Made by a program: the position numbers and the translations under genes. Positions 1 through 11,294 of a DNA stretch of 64,000 bases are shown piece after piece (the first letter of the stretch is position 1; every line of letters starts with the position of its first letter). The DNA lies in contig JAJEKV010000080.1 of assembly GCA_021234155.1 (NCBI GenBank), positions 1,598,182 to 1,662,181 of the forward strand, written 5' to 3'. This DNA comes from Isoetes taiwanensis. Taxonomy: Eukaryota > Streptophyta > Lycopodiopsida > Isoetales > Isoetaceae. The notes below the pieces were generated by a model. It was not told the DNA's origin. It ran no database searches and was given only the letters and a program-made list of their open reading frames with translations.

Positions 1-1704
1 CATTATGGGCCCAGTTGACTCCGCCTCCCCCTTGTTTGGCTCTATTCCCTTGGAAGGTGCTTCCAGGTAATGTGTGTACTAAGCTGTTGGGTATTCCCTT
101 TGGAGGGGATGTTTCCATGGGGAGGGTGTGGGATGAGATTTTGCAGGGGTTGCAGAAACACCTCAATTGGTGGAAGGGTAGCAAGTTGTCCATGGCAGGT
201 AGGATCACTATTGCCAAGTCAGTACTTTGTAGCACTCATGTGTATATAGCATCTGCGATGTTAGCTCCTGAGGGTAAGATACAGGCTTTGGATAAGATTG
301 TTCGAAATTTTGTGTGGGGCGGGGATGATGAAGGGGCGGTTGTTAAAGTGGCTTGGTGGAAGTGTCTCCGCCCGGAGGATGGGGGCTTGGCCATTTCGGA
401 TTTGGCAATCGCATAGTAAGGTGTTGGTCTCTAAGTTTATTTGGAGCATTCAGGGATGGAGCATCTTCTCCAGTGCGGCACTATTGTGGCAATCTCTTCG
501 CCATTGTGTGGCATTTGGAAAGTCGATGCGTGCATGTAGAGTTGCCACGGGCATCATTGTATGGTCTCGGCCTTTCCCACATGCATCCCCTTTTCTCCGC
601 GGGGTGTTGCGGGCTTGGGATCGATGCGTGTGCTCTTCCAGCTAGATTATGCCTCGGTTTATCACCACTCTTCTCCTTTCTTGTGGGTTCCTCTACCCCC
701 TAGCGTACTGCCCTTGGCGCCCTTTGTGCATGCTCGGGGCCTTGAGGCCCGTTGGAGGCGAGCTGCTGTGTGCTCACCTTGGAGGATTGGTATTGGGATG
801 GTCAGCTAGCCGTGGGGAGTTCTTCGAGCTTCGCTTTACCGCTGAAGGGCGTGGAGGGCTATCACGGGAACAAGTGGCGGGGAGTATTCCGCTACACATA
901 CCTATAGTCCCTCGAGGGGTGATGTGGTGGTGCGGGTTTGGAAGGTTCATCCGGATGTTGTATCTTCTTGTTTTGTGCGGTCTTGTTACCGGGGTGTTGG
1001 CTATTCATGACACTCGCCCCTTCGGGCAAGTGGTCTCTGCGGCTTAGGGTTCTCGATGGCTTCGGTTTGGGCGTGGACATGGAGCTCACTTCCCCACCGA
1101 AGGTTCGGGTGCTTCGTGGCGGTGGTGCACGGCCATATCGTGGTGAATGTCCTTGTGAGTCGGTTTAGGCGGGTGTGAGCCCTCTTTGCCCTTGTTGTGG
1201 CCTTCATCGTGAGGGCGTGGAGCATTATGCGGTTTTATGCCCTCACTTGCGGGTTGCACGGGATTGGGTCGGGGCTCTGCTTTTGGTGAGATTGAATAGC
1301 CAACAATTGCCGCTTCATGTATATCCGGTGCTTGGCCGCCATGCGGCAGCAAGCCTTGCATCGTGCGTGGCTTGGTTGGTGTGGTTGATTTGGAAGGCGG
1401 CGGTTGTGGATCTTTCGGGGGATTCAAAGACTGCGGCCTCTCGATTCCTCGACTTCGGTACAAGCTATTTCAAAGCTTTTGGTGTTCGGGATTAGTAGAG
1501 CGGAAGTTTTCCATTTGGCGGGACTTCTTGGGTGTGGTAGATGGTGATGGCCAGTTTGTACAGCAGTAGAGTTGCAGTTGTTGTGGAGTGTCGAGGTATC
1601 ACTGTCTCTTTGGGGCAGTTCTCCTTCCTCCTCACTTGCTTTGTAACATTACCATTCTTTTAATATATTGCTGACACAGTTCTTCAAAAAAAAAAAAAAA
1701 AAAA
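1..1704 (+). mobile_element. 3' part of an L1-type LINE (ORF2 C-terminus, 3'UTR, poly-A)
   Basis: The stretch at 15-416 reads as the region just after the reverse transcriptase of plant L1 elements: an LSMAGR motif, then IAKSVL and a VWGG segment, then a GGLAI motif. Around 1175-1495 another frame gives a cysteine/histidine cluster (CPCC, EHY, LCP) like the zinc-finger-containing C-terminal domain (zf-RVT type) of these LINEs. The two pieces are in different frames and are separated by stops, so the copy is dead. The element ends in an 18-A tract at 1687-1704. Base composition is clearly more GC-rich than the flanking DNA. The 5' portion lies outside the window. Confidence 0.8.
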
Positions 1705-1990
1705 CTACATTTACTTATAAACCGCACCTCCAAATACTACACCTTCAAAAGAAAAAACCACAGTTCCTTTAACAAAAAACATACCTCCTTAAAAAACCAC
1801 GCGTCCTAAAAAACAAAGACCACAGCTCCTTAAAAAAAAAAAACTACCCTTACTTATAAACCACACCTCAAAAAACTACACCTCCTTAAAAACACCACTA
1901 CCTCAATACAGTTCTTTTAACAAAAAACATACCTCCTTAAAAAACCACACGTCCTAAAAAAACAAAAACCCCAGCTCCTTAAAAAAATAA
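1702..1990. repeat. A-rich tandem duplication, about 139-bp unit
   Basis: Two diverged tandem copies begin at about 1702 and 1841, each starting with an AAACTAC..TTACTTATAAACC block and ending with a CAGCTCCTTAAAAA block. A partial third copy runs to about 2055. A short perfect inverted repeat (GTGGAC/GTCCAC, 1993-2011) lies at the junction. It sits directly after the LINE poly-A tract. Confidence 0.7.
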
Positions 1991-2059
1991 CAGTGGACGT
2001 TCCTTGTCCACCTAAAAAACAATACCGCTAGTTAGTAAAACCACACCTCCACAGATCTA

Positions 2060-4469
2060 CATGTAGGTTTTTTTGAAATCTCTGAATAAAGAACATGTGG
2101 ACCTAAGAAAACTATACTTTTCAACAGTGGACCAAAATTTGGGGTGAGTGTGCTTGTTCCTTCAACCGCTCCACCTCCAAGCAGGTAAACTTCGCCACAA
2201 AGGTCATCTTCATACCTGGATGGATGGAATCAGAGGATTCCGCCATAGGCCTCTTGGCTGTGAACTTAATTCTGGCCATTCCAAATCAGAGTATGTGAAG
2301 TGACCAAGGATTGTATAAAACTAGAAGCTGAAATGAATCGAGCATCTAGTCTGGGACTTAAATTGCCCGAAAATAGTGACGGCCTATCAAGAGCAATCAA
2401 TGCATCATTTTGCCATTATGTGCATGCAAATGATGGCCCCTCTAAAATCGAGCCATGCAATAATCTTATTTCATGCTTTTAGCCTACAAAAATGGCAAAA
2501 AATATTGAAGTTCTGCCTTGTGTGTCCAATTTCTCCTCTTCTTTTTTCTTCATCTCACCTATTTGATCCTTTGATGTGTTCCTATTTGATCTCACCAATT
2601 TGGATCCCCATTCGATAAGACATGCCATCTAGTAGGTCCCCTAGATCGACCTATTCTATTTTGTTGTCAATCATCATACAATATTATATTGTTGTTGACA
2701 AACATGTGTTGTTTCAGCCTAACCTTTAGTTTGAAATTTTTAATGGCCCCTAGTTATTGCCTATATTTCGTGGGGGATAACATGTGATCTTTTACACTCC
2801 ATTGCCTCCTTCAACAATTAAAAAATGACGGAGGGTCATGGAAGACACAATGACATTTTAGGTTCCTTAAAATATGTTCAAGCCTGTCAATATGTGTCTA
2901 TTGTTCATAAAATGCCATAGAACAGATATGGATGATGTACGCTAGTCCAACCATTGTAAGGAACCCATACGCTCCGGCTAAATACCCATCCAATGGCCTG
3001 AGCCGATAGGTTGACGTCGTTGCACCAATATGCACCAAAGCAACAGTGGGGTCGTGGCCTATATTATTTCAAAGGTTAGTGTCTATATTATTAAATGATG
3101 CTAACGGTGGTTTCATGTTGGTTTCTATGTGGGAAGCATAGCCCTTCAAGATTTATTTCCATGTACATATACATTGATATCGATATTAGTGCATGTCTAC
3201 ATGCAAGGCAACGAACAGATTATTCTATGGTTCATGTTTAGATGCCCATGCCCATGTTGGGAATCACAGGTGGCCAACTAGTCATCGTTGGACAACTAGA
3301 TATTGGGCATTTTGGTCCTAAGTAGTATGCATATAGCTACATATTAGAAAAGAACAACTAGAACTACATATGCACACACTCCATTCTCCATTGCGCAAGT
3401 CACCCTGACCCTATATTTTTTTTTAATGCAACATTTTTTTTTTACAAAGATTGAAAAATTTCACAGATTGATCACCTTGGAAGCAGGCCAGCCTACTTCA
3501 ATCAAAGTAAGAACTAAACATTAACATAAAGTCTATTTATGCCTTAACAATATTGCCTTAAGGAAACAAAACTATAAAGCATGCAAATAACATTTTCAAT
3601 GGTTCAGTCGACTGAAAATATCATATGATCGAAAATTACTGTAGCAAAGGAAATTCAGACACAAAGTTCGATCTTCTACTTAGAATAGTCGATTACACAG
3701 ATCTCCCTATTTTGATTCCCACTAGGATCGGATTTTCTCCCTATCCAGCTCCCTGCTCGTTAAATTTAGTTAGGCTGGGCTTAAAGCATTTGAACGCTTT
3801 TGGCCCGCCAGAATCTTCTCAGTTTCTATGAATATTTTCTTCCTGTACAAATTATATCATCCCAACTATTCCTCTTTCCTTTCAGGGTGCATAACCGACC
3901 AAAATATATGGTATAGCAACTCCCAATGGTCAGTCGTCTCGTTTTCCTAAAACTTCTAGGGCATTTCAATTAAACATGAATTCTAGTGCCTCTGACCTAA
4001 GCAAATGTTCCACTGTAACTTTCTGAGTCTAGACACTGTCATAATTTTCACACTAATATTGGTTCAATTTAATACAGAACATGAATCAAATCTTCACATA
4101 TTAGAAAAGAATATCTACAACTATAGGAGGAACGACCAAGATGAGACATATCAGTAAACATTATGAACTGCCAAATACGTTCACAACAAGCTTGAACTGC
4201 CAAACACTGCCAATCTGAAATATATTTCATTTATCTAAAAACATTGGTACATTGCATATATCTTTCCACATCTAATACGTCCATGTAAATGATTTATAGA
4301 ATTCTAAAAATATTGTCTGTACCATAAGTTTCAACAGAAGGTAGAGTCTTCTTAAACCTGCAACAAATAATAGTATAGTAAAGTCTCAATGCAATGCATG
4401 GAAGAAGAATTAAATATGTGATAAGTACAAGTACCTTTGTCTTCAAGAAGCAGCCTTCAACATTTGCTG
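2060..4469. other. intergenic, AT-rich, no convincing gene
   Basis: No supported gene or element. One stretch at about 2139-2297 on + has an open, exon-like frame containing the string IPGWMESEDSAIGLLAVN, ending at a stop. I do not recognise it and saw no convincing splice context. The rest is AT-rich with scattered short stops. Confidence 0.4.
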
Positions 4470-5136
4470 TTAGTCTTCATCATCAGTTAACACATCAGGA
4501 AGATTGTCTAAAATTTTCTCACTATCAGCTTCATTGAGTGTGTATACAACTTTGTTTCCCTTCAACCGATGTTTCGCTTGTGGCATGGCCAACTTGATTC
4601 CACAAACTTGAGTTGCGTACAATAATATTGCATTTGGCTCATCAGAGCATAAAACATAGCTGGTTTGTGATCTTGCTACCTTTTTAAAGTAAATACCTTC
4701 AAGGAGCTCCTCTCCTGGATAAAATGTTTGGCCATTGACCTCAAAGGCTTCCTTAACAACATACTTAGTCTTTGTGCATTTCATCATCCAAAATAATGCC
4801 CCCTCTTCATTATCCTTTGGAGCTTTTGAATAAAATCAGTGCCTACTCTCTCGTATTACAAAGTTCATCCTTGTGTTAGTCTGTTCCTCTATAGTTTCAT
4901 GCCACATTATATGGAAAATAATCAAAACAAATTTTCCAATTTACAAATGTAACCCAAAACAGATTTTTCAATGAAAAAGTTCAGGTACAAATAATGCTCT
5001 TTTCATGTCAATATACCTGCAAAGATCAAAGGCAATACCAAACAATATGTCCAATTCTCAATGCAAATTCCGTCCAATTTGCTTTCGTACCCTTTAAAAT
5101 CTTTCTTTGTAGGACTAGATGCATCATACATGTAGC
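4470..5136 (-). CDS. two 3' exons of an unrecognised gene
   Basis: I do not recognise the protein. Two coding blocks can be joined on the minus strand. The upstream exon is 5136-5017, preceded by an acceptor (TCTGTAG before 5136) and ending at a CAG|GTATAT donor. The downstream exon is 4822-4470, preceded by an AAAAG acceptor. Joining them keeps frame: phase 1 on both sides, across a 194-bp intron (5016-4823). The encoded tail has a KDFKGYESKLDGICIEN stretch, then EVNGQTFYPGEELLEG, and ends in an acidic LTDDED tail. Upstream exons and a start codon were not found, so this is a partial gene or a captured gene fragment. The exon structure is seen in the sequence; the function is unknown. Confidence 0.45.
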
Positions 5137-5230
5137 CTACAGAGCACATATCCAATGCAACAAAGCCCATATAACAAAATGAAATGCCCAATTTACATAG
5201 CACATATCTAATACAACAAGATTGACAAAG

Positions 5231-5590
5231 TTGCAATGAAGTCACAACGATGATTTATTAGGCTGCACTTGGATTTATCTTATTGAACACCGACGTTGGT
5301 GCTCCAGCTAGAGGTAACTTGGAGTGCTTGGAGTTCCTCTACTTACTTGAGAGTTGTGATGTCAACATAGGAAGGTTTTAGAGGATATGAAAGCAAATTG
5401 GACAAAATTTGCATTAATAATTGGATATATTGTGTATTTGCAATGAGTCACAACGATGCTTTATTAGGCTTGAAAATTTCAAGGTATGGATTGGTTGCAA
5501 TTGGATTTACCTTCATGAAACACTAATGTTGCTCCACGGCTACAGGTCAGTTGGAGGGCTTGGAGGCCCTTCTACATGCTTGAGAGCTGC
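5231..5590. repeat. direct duplication plus inverted exon copy
   Basis: Roughly 5231-5370 and 5441-5590 are diverged direct copies; both carry a CACAACGATG.TTTATTAGGCT block and a CTTGGAG..CTTGAGAG block. Between them, 5375-5440 is an inverted, diverged copy of the exon at 5040-5105 (GAAAGCAAATTGGAC core), so exon-derived sequence is present in both orientations. Confidence 0.6.
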
Positions 5591-6711
5591 AATGCTAGCA
5601 AACCAAGTGAGGAGCTACAACACATCAAGTAACTATTGGCTATATTGGCTGTTATGGACATGTTTGGCAATCGAATAAACATTAATCGCATCGATCCGAG
5701 ACATCGGATCGCCATTCTAGAATGGGACGAGCATGCATGGCATGCATGCATGCGGGCGGCGCATGCCCATTTTTGGTTGGGAGTTCGCTATTTCAGGCGC
5801 GTTTCGGCATCCACGTCTCATCGGCGCTTCCTCTTCTCTCAGCAGTACCTTATTCTCTTTGAACCCACCCTCCCCCCCTTCTTTGTTTATTATATTTTGT
5901 ACAAGTTCTGTTTATCATGTTTTTCCACCCACTGGGTGATGCTTTTTTTCCACCCGCTGGGTGATGCTATTCTCTGGTATGTTTCTCGTTAATGATTAAC
6001 TTTTGTTATGAATGCACTCATTTTTCTTTTACAATTTTTTTATTGTTTTTGCTTTTAAGTGCCCAATCGCTAATGCAAAAACCATGTGTAGACATGTTAA
6101 AATCACAAAATTAACAAGAAAGAGAAGCAGTTTGGTCACCCTCTCTCACAATTATATTGACTACTCATGTCGAAAACTTGAGCTAAGCATCTCACCTCAA
6201 ACTTTACAAGAAAAAAATAGCCCCATTGGAGTTGAACTTCTCTGCAAAGTTGCTTTAGAATAGAATAGAATAGAATATAATAGAATAGAATAGAATAGAA
6301 TAGAAGGAGCTTGCATGTTTTTTGTATTGAACAATGTATTGCTATTGCTTTTTGGGTCTCTTTAACACCGATTTCAATTGTATTTTAAATAGAAAGTTGT
6401 AGAAAATAACAAATTGTTTGTAATCCTTTGTGGTTGGTCAAAACCATCAAGTTATATTTGAGACGATATTTGACCATACAATGTGCTGAAAATACCAAGT
6501 TGGGAGAGTTATTAGGAGCTCTGAAGAAGTAAGTCTCTTGCGTGCACTTTAGAAAGAAATATTCTGATGGAATTTCACAAATTCTTTATGCATAGCATAA
6601 ATCTTGAGGGATTTGAAGAAATCTCGGGGAATCACAATCCTGAAGGTAAGAATGAAAAAAAGTGTGAGGAAGGTGCAGTCTTTGGCATTAAAAGATAAAC
6701 AGATAAACAAA
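5591..6711. other. intergenic with short tandem repeats
   Basis: No supported gene. It contains a two-copy 25-bp tandem repeat at 5923-5968 (CCACCC.CTGGGTGATGCT). The open frames at 5636-5992 look spurious. Confidence 0.5.
6256..6305. repeat. (TAGAA)n microsatellite
   Basis: About ten TAGAA pentamers with a single variant unit (TATAA) in the middle. Confidence 0.95.
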
Positions 6712-6839
6712 CTTTTTATATCCACGAGGACCCAATCGGGCCATGGGATGAGTATATACAATGTGCAAGAGCTCAAAAGAAACTTGAGGGCTAAACTGCC
6801 TTATAAAACACAATAACAAATACAAATTACGAGCAGAAA

Positions 6840-9800
6840 GTATCTATGGTTCAAAGGGCCACTGGTCTTGAATAATAGCCTGGCCTCCTCTGTATACTGC
6901 CCACTTTCGTTGCGAGGAGCTTCACGCACCCGACGTAATTGTTCTTTTTGTTTACAGAGTTATGCTAGGGATCTCCGTGTGCTTTTGGATGCACCTGTTC
7001 TCCTGCACATCCCATCTGGCCAGCCACTGAGCTCTCTTTTCCTGCCAGTAGGCTTTTAGGAGTTGAGGCCCCATTGCCACAGTGTAAGCAAGATTAGGGA
7101 GGCGAGTCTCTTCCATGCTGACCACCTTCTGGAAGTAGACGATATGTCTGCCAAGGCCCCCCCCCTTTGAAGAGGCAAGTAACATGTTTCCTGCAGCAGT
7201 ATCTGGTATGGGACTGTGGACTTCACCCCCAGAGCCCTTGCCAAGAAAGCTTTCTACACATGTTCCAAGTCATTCCAAGTGGCGAGGGAAATCACCGGGC
7301 CCGAGCCCTCGACTACAAAAGCACAGGTTCTACTAGCACCTTGAATAGGTGTGATTGGTGGGTCCAATCATATAGCTCTACCTTGTGACTATTGTTCTCC
7401 ATTGCATAGAGTGCCTTCCAACCTGCTGCGGCTCGCAGCCGGATGGAATTGTCCCAGTTCATGGCCGACGAGAATTCCACCCCCAAATATTTGTAAGCGG
7501 GCACCACTTCGACATGTTGGCCACGATAAGTGAGGATTGGAGGCCGTGGCTGGCGTGTGGACGATACCCGACCACCTTGGTTTTGGCTAAGTTGACACGC
7601 ATGTCAGTCTCCTGGCAAAGTGTGTCCAGGGCATCGAGATGGCGTTGCATGTTTGCCTAAGTGTGTGCTAGGAGGTCCACATCATCAACATAGATCAGCT
7701 GCCTGATGATCTGGTATAGGAGGTGAGCCCCAGTGCCTCCATTATCAGCGAGCCATCTCTCCAGCTGATCAATATACAGGCTAAATAGTGTGGGAGAGGG
7801 GGGGCATCCCTGGCGGACCTCGATACTACTCTCGAATGGTTGGCCCACTGTTTGCAGTCGGCCGGTGCATGTCTCATATAACCTGTACACAGCGTTCTGC
7901 AGTTCGGCAGGGACGTCTAGCTGCCGCAATCTTGCCCATAGCTTTTCCTGAGGCACAGTGTCAAAAGCCTTGGTGAAGTCTACGAAGCAGCAATACAGAT
8001 CTTGCCGACGGTTCCTGCTATCCTCAACCAGAGTCCGTAGCGTGAAGATATGATCTATGGTTGAGTGCCTCAGCCTGAATCCTGTCTCTGTGAGTGCCCG
8101 GACTCCTGCTGCCTCTGCCCATCCTGTCAATTGCCGCTCGAGGATCTCGGCGAGAAGCTTTAATTGCAAACACTGAGCTGATCATGATGGGCCGGTAATT
8201 GGCCGGGCAATGCGGGTTTCCTGCCTTATAGATTGGGACAACCCTGCTAGTGGTCCATTGCGGGGAAAAATCTTTTCGCAATGCCTTGTTGAACATGTCT
8301 GTCAGTACTGGCACCATGGATGGTCTTGCCCACTTGAGTAACTCTGGCTGCATGCCATCAAGGTCTGGTGCTTTTCCATTGGCTAGACGGTGCAGCCCCT
8401 GTGCTACCTCTGCCTCCGTGATTTCCAGTACGGGGCTCTGCTGGGGGGGTAATGCCACCCGTACACCCTCAGGGTTGTAGAGCTATTGCAAGTATTGCCC
8501 CCACTGGTCTGAAGTGATGTTTCCTATCGGCACTGGCCTCCTCTACCAGAATGTCCTGGGATGACGTTCCAGGAGGAAGAACATTTCCTGTTGACGGGCC
8601 GCAATGGACCTGGCCTTTCTAGCCTTAAAGGAAGTGCAGTATTGCTTCACCGCATCCGAGCGTAGAGCAGGGTCTGTGACTTGGCGGAGCCATCGTTTGC
8701 GTTCTTTGCACTTGGCATCGAACCACTGGTTACGCGGAAAGGCCATAGCTCTCAAGGTTTGCCTGGGGCGACTTCTCCCAAAACACCTCTCTGCAGCAGC
8801 CCCGAGGACGTCAATGAGCATGCCTGCATGCTGCTCTAACATTGAGCATTGTGAGATGCTTGTTAGATCCTCCATAAGCATTTGGGAGTAAGTAGGAGCG
8901 CGCTCATAGTCCAGTCTGAGCTGGGGCATACGAGGAGGTGTTGGACAAGCATCTGGAGCAACTTGCCAAGCCAGTTGCAAGTAGAGCGGCAGGTGGTATG
9001 AGTCCACCTCCTCATCCCTACCAGTTGTGCCCACTCGAAAATGTTTGACTAGATGCATGTCTTGCTCGGCCACCAAAACATAGTCTACCATGCTGGACCC
9101 ACCTCCCTGGTTCTCCTGCCTACAAGTGTACTGGCTGGAGGGCGGCCACTGTGCTAGTCCATTGTAAATCACAATGTCAAAGATACTGCAAAGCAGCAAC
9201 AACTGCCTCCCATAGCGCGAGGCCTGAACGTCAGCTGATACCCGTTGCCAAGCTCCTGCTGAAGGGCTCAACTGCAACACATCATCCGCGAGAGGGTCAA
9301 ATCTCATCGGCTATTCTGTGCCAGTGCGGGCATTGAAGTCTCCAACGAGCATGACCCTACCCTGCTGCTTGTGCTGCTGTATGTCATCGTATAGATCGGC
9401 ATAGGGCTCCAACCTATCCACACACGAATGGTTGTGATAGAAGTTGCTTTCGGCATGTGGGAAGTAGCAGGCCGCCACAAAGAGGGGGCTACTACTGCAA
9501 TTCTTCACGCACACCCGTGGGTACCTGTTATGTTTGTCCGTCTTGCACAGGGAAACTGATTGTGCCAGGGCCGTCCAATAGTAGCAGGCGACCCCTCCAT
9601 GCCCCCGCTTTCCTGTGCATTCATTGAAGACGGAGTAGCGATGATATCCTAGCAAGTCGGGTAGTCTATGCCCAGCATGTTTCCATGAGGAAAATGAGGT
9701 CCATATCGGTGGCCACTGAGTTGAGACTATCTCCCTTCTGCCATAAGAAAGCCCCGACAATTCCAAGAGACCATGCGCAGGCACAATCCCTATTTGCTGG

Positions 9801-9870
9801 CAGGAGCTGCAGCAGTAGGTTTGGCGGTGGGAGCACAAGGGATGGTGGTGGAGGTGGAGGCGACATGTGG
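6840..9870 (-). pseudogene. LINE ORF2: AP-endonuclease plus reverse transcriptase
   Basis: Fragments in several frames line up as one ORF2. 9866-9311 holds the start of the endonuclease and the VMLVGDFNAR motif. 9307-8543 carries the end of the endonuclease (MVDYVLV, then YHLPL in place of SDHxPL) and a linker rich in Trp/Arg. 8458-8024 has the RT start (NGKAPDLDGM, VVPIYKAG). 8169-7657 has FVDFTKAFDTV, VRQGCPPSP and the catalytic LIYVDDVDLL, that is YVDD instead of the usual FADD. 7650-6850 holds the thumb (YKYLGVEFS) and part of the C-terminus. There are at least five frame breaks, near 9310, 8480, 8170, 7655 and 7500, so it is dead. Confidence 0.8.
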
Positions 9871-10017
9871 CCCGTCGGCAGTGGCAGGTGAGGCCATTGT
9901 AGCAGGATGTGCAGTTGGTGTCACGGAAGAAGGGCCTGGAAAGTTTGTGGTGCTCGCATCAGCATTTGGTGGCCTGGAGATCTGCATCCTTCCCCGGACC
10001 AGCCCTGTTGCGCCTCT

Positions 10018-10925
10018 CTATTTGCGGACACACTTGACTTTCTCCAGCTCATGCCTGCGGTCCTCTTGCTGTGCCGGAGTCAGATCCCGGTCCACGTACA
10101 AGGCAGTCCCCTTCAACTGCCTGCCTTGGCGCAGGATGGCTGCTCGCTCTTGCGCGTCCCTGGCTGTGAAGATGACTACCCGGGGACGGTCAAGGCGCTG
10201 GGCCCCATGGCGTGTTGCCCTAACAATGTGCACGGGTGTGTGGAATGTCATCCGGGCCAGGATCTGTGTCTGGAGCCAGTTGACGAGGTGCTTTTCTGCC
10301 TCCTCTATCAAGCCGCGCACCACCACATTGTGGCTCCTTCGTCTCTGCTCCTGCAACTCTGAGGTGGTCGGGCTCGTGGTGGCTGTTGCAGCATTCGCTG
10401 TTTGCGATGTGCGGGGCGTGGGTTGTGGCCTGTGGTGGGGTGGTGGTGGCATGGGGCAGCTTGGGGACGCAGCGGTGGACCGCCCTGGGTGGCGTCTTGC
10501 AGGCTACAGGGTATGTGCGTCTGTCATGTCCCATGCTGTAGCCTCTGCTCTCTGTAGTCGGGAGCTCAGTTCCTGCTGGAATTGTTGCTGCCTTGCCAAT
10601 TCCTGCATGCATGGCCGCAATTATTCATGAGCTTCCGCATGAAGGCCCTTGCCCTGCTGAACGACGGTTGCCCGAAGCTCCTGCAACTCCTGGTCTCGTG
10701 CCTCGGCCTTCCTGTGAAGCACGCTCAACTCTGACTAACTCGCTTCAAAGGCAGTTTGCACGCTTCGCATGGTGGTGGCGGCCTCTGCGACCTCTGATTG
10801 GAGGCGGGAGATGGTCGCCCTTGTCTCCTGGTCAGCCCGCTACCTATCTTGTGCCATGGTCTCTATGATGGTGGAGAGGGAGTCCACACGAGCCCGTAGA
10901 TCAACAAGATCTTGCTTCTGTTGCT
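10018..10925 (-). pseudogene. LINE ORF1 (nucleic-acid-binding, RRM-like)
   Basis: The readable part is 10452-10018 (about 144 residues). After a proline/threonine-rich start comes a NVVVRGL strand, a long middle, a RVVIFTARDAQERAAIL segment and a GTALYVDRDLTPAQQ segment. This is the layout of the RRM-like and C-terminal domains of L1 ORF1 proteins, which coat the element RNA. The preceding 10453-10925 reads in broken frames as Gln/Glu/Leu-rich sequence, as expected for the coiled coil, but stops interrupt it. The family call rests on pattern memory. Confidence 0.6.
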
Positions 10926-10930
10926 ACCTT

Positions 10931-11294
10931 TTGAAGTGTGCTAAATAAAAAAGAGAGAAACCTTGTCACATTAACATACAACCATTCCACAGCACTCTAC
11001 AAACAAGCTAATTAGTTTATCATGCCATACATACTTTACGACCATGCCATGGCTTCACTAGGTGAAGTAGATGCATATGCTCCATTAGCTATTGGGTTCA
11101 CAATTGTGGCTCTATTTTTGCTACTAAGCCATTCAGCAGAGCTGCAATTAATCCAACGAGAGCTTTCAAGTCTGTTCTAGTCACACTTAGCTGGATAAAC
11201 AATTGGGTTTACTAACTTGGTGATCTACTTGGAGGCTTGGCCAATGGAATTTTTCCAACTGATTATCAAGATCGATCTATTTGTTTCTCAAGTT
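10931..11294. other. intergenic, nothing seen
   Basis: AT-rich spacer between two LINE insertions; no gene, repeat or site recognised. Confidence 0.6.

Larger units (their letters stand above)
6712..10930 (-). mobile_element. decayed LINE with RRM-type ORF1 and EN-RT ORF2
   Basis: A non-LTR retrotransposon on the minus strand, 5' end near 10930. In order it has a coiled-coil/RRM-like ORF1, an AP-endonuclease, a reverse transcriptase and a truncated C-terminus. The 3' end appears to be near 6712, where a tail motif (CCCATGGCCCGATTGGGTCC on minus, then ATATAAAAA) resembles the tail of the insertion at 50.9 kb. The zinc-finger end of ORF2 is missing. Multiple frame changes make it non-functional. 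High GC contrasts with the AT-rich flanks. No target-site duplication was found. Confidence 0.8.

Noticed and set aside
5636-5992. 118-codon + frame
   Set aside because: No domain, crosses tandem repeats, no supporting neighbour.
9773-10630. 285-codon + frame across the LINE ORF1
   Set aside because: Antisense shadow of GC-rich LINE coding sequence; the minus frame carries the recognisable ORF1 blocks.
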